From Clostridiales bacterium (GTDB lineage Bacteria > Bacillota > Clostridia > Oscillospirales > Butyricicoccaceae), in assembly GCA_019420045.1 (NCBI GenBank), contig JAHZHY010000298.1, forward strand, positions 227 to 18,396: a stretch of 18,170 bases of DNA, in the 5' to 3' direction. Shown here piece by piece: positions 14,407-18,170 of the stretch (position 1 is its first letter; every line of letters starts with the position of its first letter). Both the position numbers and the translations under genes were made by a program. Below the pieces are notes generated by a model, which had not been told where the DNA came from, made no database searches, and saw only the letters and a program-made list of their open reading frames with translations.

Positions 14407-14463
14407 TTTTAGCACTTGAATGGCCGGGCCTTGCCATGAGACCAGGTCATTCAACTGCTAAAA
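14407..14463 (-). promoter_or_regulatory. Long stem-loop in the pnp leader, possible autoregulatory/RNase III site
   Basis: TTTTAGCAGTTGAATG and CATTCAAGTGCTAAAA (read on the minus strand) pair over 16 positions with a single G-G mismatch, enclosing a 25-nt loop. It ends about 40 nt before the pnp start. In E. coli, pnp is autoregulated through RNase III cleavage of a leader stem followed by PNPase action. The structure here is seen directly; the mechanism is inferred. Confidence 0.55.
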
Positions 14464-14519
14464 AGACAGGGGGCACCGCAGGTGATTGTGATATTCTGGA
14501 TGAAAGAAAATGCACAGAA

Positions 14520-14543
14520 GGGAGGACAAAGATTTGTCCCCCC
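14520..14543 (-). terminator. Hairpin between rpsO and pnp, possible partial terminator
   Basis: On the minus strand GGGGGGACAA, loop ATCT, TTGTCCTCCC form a 10-bp stem with one G-T pair, 14 nt after the rpsO stop. The following TTCTGTGC is a poor U-tract, so it is more likely a 3'-end stabiliser or weak terminator than a full stop. Confidence 0.5.
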
Positions 14544-14557
14544 TTTTGCATATTTCT

Positions 14558-14824
14558 TTACTTACGCAGGCCCAGCTTCTTGACGATGGCGCGGTAACGC
14601 TCCACATCCTTCTTCTGGAGATAAGCCAGCAGGCCACGGCGCTGGCCGACCATCATCAGCAGGCCACGGCGGCTGTGGTTGTCCTTCTTGTGGACCTTCA
14701 GGTGCTCGGTCAGCTCGTTGATCCGGGCAGTCAGAATGGCGATCTGCACTTCGGGAGAACCGGTGTCGGTCTCGTGCAGGCGGTTGGCTTCGATCACTTC
14801 GGCCTTTTTGTCTTTGAGAATCAT
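14558..14824 (-). CDS. rpsO: 30S ribosomal protein S15
   Basis: An 88-residue primary 16S rRNA-binding protein of the 30S platform. The sequence matches S15 across its length: the N-terminal helix, the [22 protein letters not shown] block, the [12 protein letters not shown] loop that binds the rRNA three-way junction, and the C-terminal [15 protein letters not shown]. The start at 14824 has AGGAGG 8 nt upstream; an in-frame extension further upstream lacks support. It is the first gene of the rpsO-pnp-M16 run. Its leader of about 100 nt follows a clear promoter and could hold the S15 autoregulatory site. Confidence 0.98.
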   Translation of the reverse strand: MILKDKKAEVIEANRLHETDTGSPEVQIAILTARINELTEHLKVHKKDNHSRRGLLMMVGQRRGLLAYLQKKDVERYRAIVKKLGLRK

Positions 14825-14880
14825 TGGTATTTCCTCCTGTTTTTTATTCGCCGCAAGGCTGTGTGGGGGGCCTGGAAGGC

Positions 14881-14898
14881 GCTTTGCTGAAACAAAGC
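14881..14898 (-). other. Hairpin in the rpsO leader, possible S15 autoregulation element
   Basis: GCTTTG, loop TTTCAG, CAAAGC on the minus strand. S15 represses its own translation through leader structures that vary between lineages. This is a candidate part of such an element, not a match to a named class. Confidence 0.3.
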
Positions 14899-14935
14899 CT
14901 GAATCCCCGGACAAAGCACAAGGGCACACATTTGG

Positions 14936-14964
14936 ATTTTACCATAGCTGCTCAGAGATGTAAA
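14936..14964 (-). promoter_or_regulatory. Promoter of rpsO
   Basis: On the minus strand TTTACA (14964-14959), 17 bp, TAAAAT (14941-14936). The predicted start near 14929 gives a leader of about 105 nt. It separates the rpsO unit from the racemase gene upstream. Confidence 0.7.
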
Positions 14965-14992
14965 GGAAAAAACAGAAAAAACCGATGCTTTT

Positions 14993-15691
14993 TTATTCTT
15001 TCACCTGATAGCCGCAATAGGTGATGGCGGCCTTGGCCAGAACCGTGGTGGGGTCGACGCACTCCTCTTCCAGATGGAACAGCTCCTGGAGAATGGGAAG
15101 CTCGGTGCAGCCCAGGATAAAGTAGCCGGCGCCCTTTTCCTTCATCTGCTGCAAAACCTTGCGGAAAGCCGCCTCATCCAGGTTCTCACTGCCCGATTTC
15201 ACCCCGTAGATCAGCTCCATCAGCACCTTTTGCTGCTCTTCATCGGGAGCGATGCAGGGAACGCCCTGCTCTTCCAGGGCCTTGTGGTAGATCCCCGAGC
15301 GGATGGTGCCGGTGGTTCCCAGCAGTCCCACCGGGGTATCGCCGTGGCTCTCCCGGCAGGTGCGGGCGGTCTCCTCCAGCATGCTGATGAAGGGGATGGG
15401 GGAGACTTCCTTCAGCCGGGGCAGGAAGTAATGGGCGGTGTTGCAGGGCATGATGAGCACATCGGCCCCGATGGAAGAAAGCTTTTTCACCGAATCGGTC
15501 ATGGCAGGCACCGGATCGGCTCCCCCTTCCAGAATGGCGGTGGAGCGGTCGGGAATCTGGGCGTTGTCATCGATATAAATGCGGATATGATCGTTGTCGC
15601 AACCCGCCTTGGTGAGCAGGACGATCTTCTTGAACAGGTCGGCGGTGGCCAGAGGCCCCATGCCTCCCAGGATGCCAATGGATTTTTTCAT
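14993..15691 (-). CDS. Aspartate/glutamate racemase family protein
   Basis: A 232-residue cytoplasmic PLP-independent racemase of the Asp/Glu/hydantoin racemase family, most like aspartate racemases. The N-terminal GILGGMGPLATADLF is the aspartate racemase signature. The two catalytic cysteines are present: C83 in MPCNTAH and C195 in LGCTELP. These interconvert L- and D-amino acids by two-base proton transfer. Glutamate racemase (MurI) has a different N-terminus, so D-aspartate or a related substrate is more likely. GAGGT lies about 9 nt before the ATG. It starts 24 nt after the M20 amidohydrolase gene and is probably co-transcribed with it. Confidence 0.92.
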   Translation of the reverse strand: MKKSIGILGGMGPLATADLFKKIVLLTKAGCDNDHIRIYIDDNAQIPDRSTAILEGGADPVPAMTDSVKKLSSIGADVLIMPCNTAHYFLPRLKEVSPIPFISMLEETARTCRESHGDTPVGLLGTTGTIRSGIYHKALEEQGVPCIAPDEEQQKVLMELIYGVKSGSENLDEAAFRKVLQQMKEKGAGYFILGCTELPILQELFHLEEECVDPTTVLAKAAITYCGYQVKE

Positions 15692-15715
15692 CTTTCTAAC
15701 CTCACAAACAGAATT

Positions 15716-16903
15716 TTATTGGTTTTCTTCCAGCCAACGGGTGGCGCAATGGGCATAGAGGGCGGCACCCACCGGCAGACAGCCTTCGTCCGGGGTGACA
15801 AAGGGGCTGTGGAGGGCATAGGTATACCCTTCCTCTGTGCTGCCCGCCCCCAGATTGATCATCATGGAAGGCACTTTGGTGGACACATAGGCAAAGTCCT
15901 CGCTGCCCAGAGAGGGCTGGTTTTCCCGGACGAACACTTTATCCTCCGGCACAATCTCCTTGATAAAGGGGAGCATTTCTTCGCACAGGGCCGGATTATT
16001 ATAGGAAGGAGGTGTGCCGCCGGTGGGTTCTTCCACCCGGATGGTGGCCCGGAAGGCCTTGGCGATGCTTTCGGCCACTTCCCGCACCCGACGGATGAGA
16101 AATTCCCGGTTTTCCGGAGACAGGGCCCGGATGGTGCCCTCCAAAGTGGCGGTGTCGGCGATGATATTGCAGGCCGAACCACCCTGGAACACGCCCACGG
16201 TGACGATGGACAGCTGATCGGCCGGCACTTCTCTGGCCGGGATCTCCTCCAAAGCGATGAGAATATGGGCAGCTACGCTGATGGCGTCCACACCCTGATA
16301 GGAAGATGCGCCATGACAGCCCTTGCCCTGGACGATAATGCGGAAGCTGTCCCCCGAGGCATGGGAGGGGCCTTTGGTGAACTTGACACTGCCCACCGGG
16401 CTTTCCGGATTGCCGGTGCCGATGTGCATGGCAAAAGCGGCGTCCACATGAGGATTTTCCAGCACGCCGTTTTCCACCATATCCCGTGCCCCGGCCAGCT
16501 TTTCCTCGGCCGGCTGGAACATCAGCTTGACGGTGCCCGGAAGGGCGCTTTCATTTTCCTTGAGAAGCTTTGCAGCCCCCAGCAGCATGGCGGCGTGGAA
16601 ATCGTGGCCGCAGGCGTGCATACAGCCGTTTTTGCTGGCAAAGGGCAGATCGGTCTGCTCGGCGATGGGCAGAGCATCGATGTCACCCCGCAGCAGAATG
16701 GTTTTGCCCGGCTTGCCCAGGGTGACCACCACCCCGGCTTTGCCGCAGCGTTCCCCTTCGATGCCCATAGCACGAAGCTGGCTCATGATCCGTTCCACAG
16801 TGTCATCCAAATCAAAACCCACACCGGCATGAGAGTGGATATACCGGCGGTTTTCGGTGATCTCCTCCTGGAGTTCATAGGCGCGTTTCAGATAGGGATT
16901 CAT
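15716..16903 (-). CDS. M20 family amidohydrolase (M20D; hippurate hydrolase/N-acyl-amino acid deacylase type)
   Basis: A 395-residue zinc-dependent amidohydrolase that splits N-acyl or amide bonds in small amino-acid conjugates. The metal site matches the M20D group: C98 and H100 in HACGHDFH, E133 and E134 in FQPAEE, H160 in AMHIG, and a C-terminal histidine in ALHSPF. LRGDIDALPI is the conserved segment before the metal site. The dimerisation domain lies between about 180 and 300. Homologues act on hippurate, IAA conjugates, N-acetyl-diaminopimelate or aminobenzoyl-glutamate; the substrate here is not deducible. AAGGAGG sits 7 nt before the ATG, inside the 3' end of the upstream gene. The start overlaps that gene's stop as ATGA, so translation is coupled. 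Confidence 0.94.
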   Translation of the reverse strand: MNPYLKRAYELQEEITENRRYIHSHAGVGFDLDDTVERIMSQLRAMGIEGERCGKAGVVVTLGKPGKTILLRGDIDALPIAEQTDLPFASKNGCMHACGHDFHAAMLLGAAKLLKENESALPGTVKLMFQPAEEKLAGARDMVENGVLENPHVDAAFAMHIGTGNPESPVGSVKFTKGPSHASGDSFRIIVQGKGCHGASSYQGVDAISVAAHILIALEEIPAREVPADQLSIVTVGVFQGGSACNIIADTATLEGTIRALSPENREFLIRRVREVAESIAKAFRATIRVEEPTGGTPPSYNNPALCEEMLPFIKEIVPEDKVFVRENQPSLGSEDFAYVSTKVPSMMINLGAGSTEEGYTYALHSPFVTPDEGCLPVGAALYAHCATRWLEENQ

Positions 16904-18135
16904 TTGATTTCCTCCTTGTGATTTCGGGCCGAACGAACGATTTTATTATAGTACTCCCGGGCCTGCTTGACAAGAATGCGATCCACCGGGGAGGGATCAT
17001 AACGGGCCGACAGGTACACCTGCCGCAGCAGTGTGAGCCCTTCCTGCTCATAGCAGGAGAGACACCGCTGTAAAATCTCCCGGGTGGTGCTCTCCGGCGT
17101 GATGTGGATGCCTCGTTTGTGGGCATCCCGAAGAAAGCGGGCATAGTAATGGCGCACCGCCCGGCGAGGGTCCCGGGGCGTGAAGATCTCCCGCCGGGGC
17201 CCTTTGGGCTCCCGCCACTCCTCCCGGGTGTCCTCCATCTCCGTTTGCCGGTCGTCGCTGTAACGCCGCCTTGTCATGCGCCAGAGCACATAGCCGATGA
17301 TGGCCATGAGCGCCAGAATCAGCGCGCCGATGATGATGCGCTGCAGCCACATGGGCGTTCTCGTCACCTGTTCATATTCCATTCCCTTGAGGCCAAAAGC
17401 CAGTTCCATCTCTCCCTCGGTGGGCAGAGTGGGCTCAAATTTTCCGTTCAACAGGGAATAGAAAAAGCGAAAAACATAGGCGGCCACCGTGACCAAAACC
17501 AGCACCAGGCGGGCCAGATTCACAACCACCAGATTATAAAGCAGAGCCAGACCATTGCGGTAAAGGATCTGGGCCGGCTGAGTGGCCGAGATCAATGTGA
17601 GAGCGGCCAGAAAGACCAGCACGGCCAGGTTCCGCAGCAAAAATTTCTTGTTTTCCAGGGTAGCCGGGCTGTGGCGAAGCATCCGGGTCTGAAGCACCGA
17701 AGATGCCAGAAAGAGAAAGGCCAAAGGCACCGCATCGGTGAGGGCGGCCACACCACCGCTGGCCAGGGCCAGAAGGGGCATGGCAATGGCCAGAATCATC
17801 GAGCATCGGTTGAAATTTTCCAGGGCCATATCATAGGAATGATAGTAGATCTTGCGAAACACCAGCAGCGTTCCATAAAGACAGCCGAAGAGATAGACCC
17901 CGATGTCCGGGGCGGTATATAAAAAGAAAAGCCCCAGGAGACACAACAGAAGGGGAAGCCGCTCCCACTTGTTTTTCCGGCTATTCAGCAGACGGCACAG
18001 CGCCACGGCCAAAGGGAGAAGCAGACACAAAGGCAGGGGAACTCCGTTTCCTTTCATCTGGGTGGCAAAATAATTGCCCAGGATGAAATAAAAGGAGAAC
18101 TCCGACACCATTTTAAAACAAAACAGCAAATTCAT
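16900..18135 (-). CDS. Multi-pass membrane protein with DUF4129-like C-terminal domain
   Basis: A 411-residue integral membrane protein of unknown function. About seven to nine hydrophobic segments lie between residues 10 and 228, followed by an outside-type loop (230-262) and a last membrane helix (265-286). The cytoplasmic tail is basic; its end (about 323-402: RRAVRHYYARFLRDAHKRG, ITPESTTREIL, LRQVYLSARY) has the helical pattern of the DUF4129 domain found at the C-terminus of TgpA-type transglutaminase proteins. Such proteins usually sit in clusters with MoxR ATPase, DUF58 and transglutaminase genes, which would lie beyond the right edge. AGGAGG with suitable spacing precedes the ATG at 18135. 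The stop overlaps the M20 gene start (ATGA). Confidence 0.75.
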   Translation of the reverse strand: MNLLFCFKMVSEFSFYFILGNYFATQMKGNGVPLPLCLLLPLAVALCRLLNSRKNKWERLPLLLCLLGLFFLYTAPDIGVYLFGCLYGTLLVFRKIYYHSYDMALENFNRCSMILAIAMPLLALASGGVAALTDAVPLAFLFLASSVLQTRMLRHSPATLENKKFLLRNLAVLVFLAALTLISATQPAQILYRNGLALLYNLVVVNLARLVLVLVTVAAYVFRFFYSLLNGKFEPTLPTEGEMELAFGLKGMEYEQVTRTPMWLQRIIIGALILALMAIIGYVLWRMTRRRYSDDRQTEMEDTREEWREPKGPRREIFTPRDPRRAVRHYYARFLRDAHKRGIHITPESTTREILQRCLSCYEQEGLTLLRQVYLSARYDPSPVDRILVKQAREYYNKIVRSARNHKEEIK

Positions 18136-18170
18136 CCGCTCACCTCCTGGGAACCCATCCCATCCTCCCG
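18132..18170 (-). CDS. Possible 3' tail of the next upstream gene
   Basis: One minus-strand frame stays open from the window edge and ends in TGA at 18134-18132, again forming an ATGA overlap with the next start codon. Only 12 codons are visible, too few to identify. If real it would join the DUF4129-like gene in one operon. Confidence 0.35.
   Translation of the reverse strand, partial: REDGMGSQEVSG

Noticed and set aside
12229..14412. Long open frame antisense to pnp (over 700 codons, plus strand)
   Set aside because: It is a shadow of pnp, rich in His/Gly/Gln as expected for antisense of this gene, with no recognisable domain.
14966..14997. A/T hairpin after the racemase gene as a terminator
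   Set aside because: The stem is nearly all A-T pairs with a mismatch. The T-rich stretch alone is not enough to call a terminator.

Overview
The window looks like chromosome from a strictly anaerobic, moderately GC-rich Gram-positive bacterium, most likely a Clostridia member of the Oscillospiraceae/Ruminococcaceae type. Supporting signs are a class III (oxygen-sensitive) ribonucleotide reductase, strong AGGAGG-type ribosome binding sites, a T-box leader with the AGAGTGGTACCGCG element, and the Firmicutes order rpsO-pnp-M16 peptidase. This placement is inference from gene content. No rRNA, tRNA, insertion sequence, phage gene or CRISPR array was seen.

Left part (1-4950): a MATE efflux pump runs leftward off the window edge. 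Diverging from it is an anaerobic ribonucleotide reductase operon preceded by a textbook pair of NrdR boxes. The reductase is split. A 779-residue NrdD carries the ATP cone, the thiyl-radical cysteine and a zinc site but ends before the glycyl-radical segment. That segment (RRITGYL) is encoded by a separate 52-codon gene with its own ribosome binding site. The activase gene nrdG overlaps the small gene, and a long terminator ends the unit inside the nrdG stop codon.

Middle part (4950-10835, all rightward): a compact five-gene run encodes an ArsC/Spx-family thioredoxin-fold protein, a YccF membrane protein, the RNA 2',3'-cyclic phosphodiesterase ThpR, an M55 D-aminopeptidase and a Sir2 deacylase. 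Next comes a complete T-box riboswitch, probably sensing tRNA-Leu, in front of a free-standing 133-residue protein made almost entirely of the LeuA (isopropylmalate synthase) regulatory domain, with no catalytic barrel. A duplicated DUF3592-like membrane protein and an ornithine cyclodeaminase/mu-crystallin family enzyme follow, each with its own promoter. A 16-bp bidirectional hairpin separates the last of these from the convergent right half.

Right part (10843-18170, all leftward): reading in transcription order from the right edge, a DUF4129-like membrane protein is coupled by an ATGA overlap to an M20 amidohydrolase, followed 24 nt later by an Asp/Glu racemase. Then a clear promoter drives rpsO (S15), pnp (PNPase) and an M16 zinc peptidase, with RNA hairpins between the genes that look like processing or autoregulation sites.

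The two observations most worth following are the detached glycyl-radical domain of the class III reductase and the T-box-controlled orphan LeuA regulatory domain.
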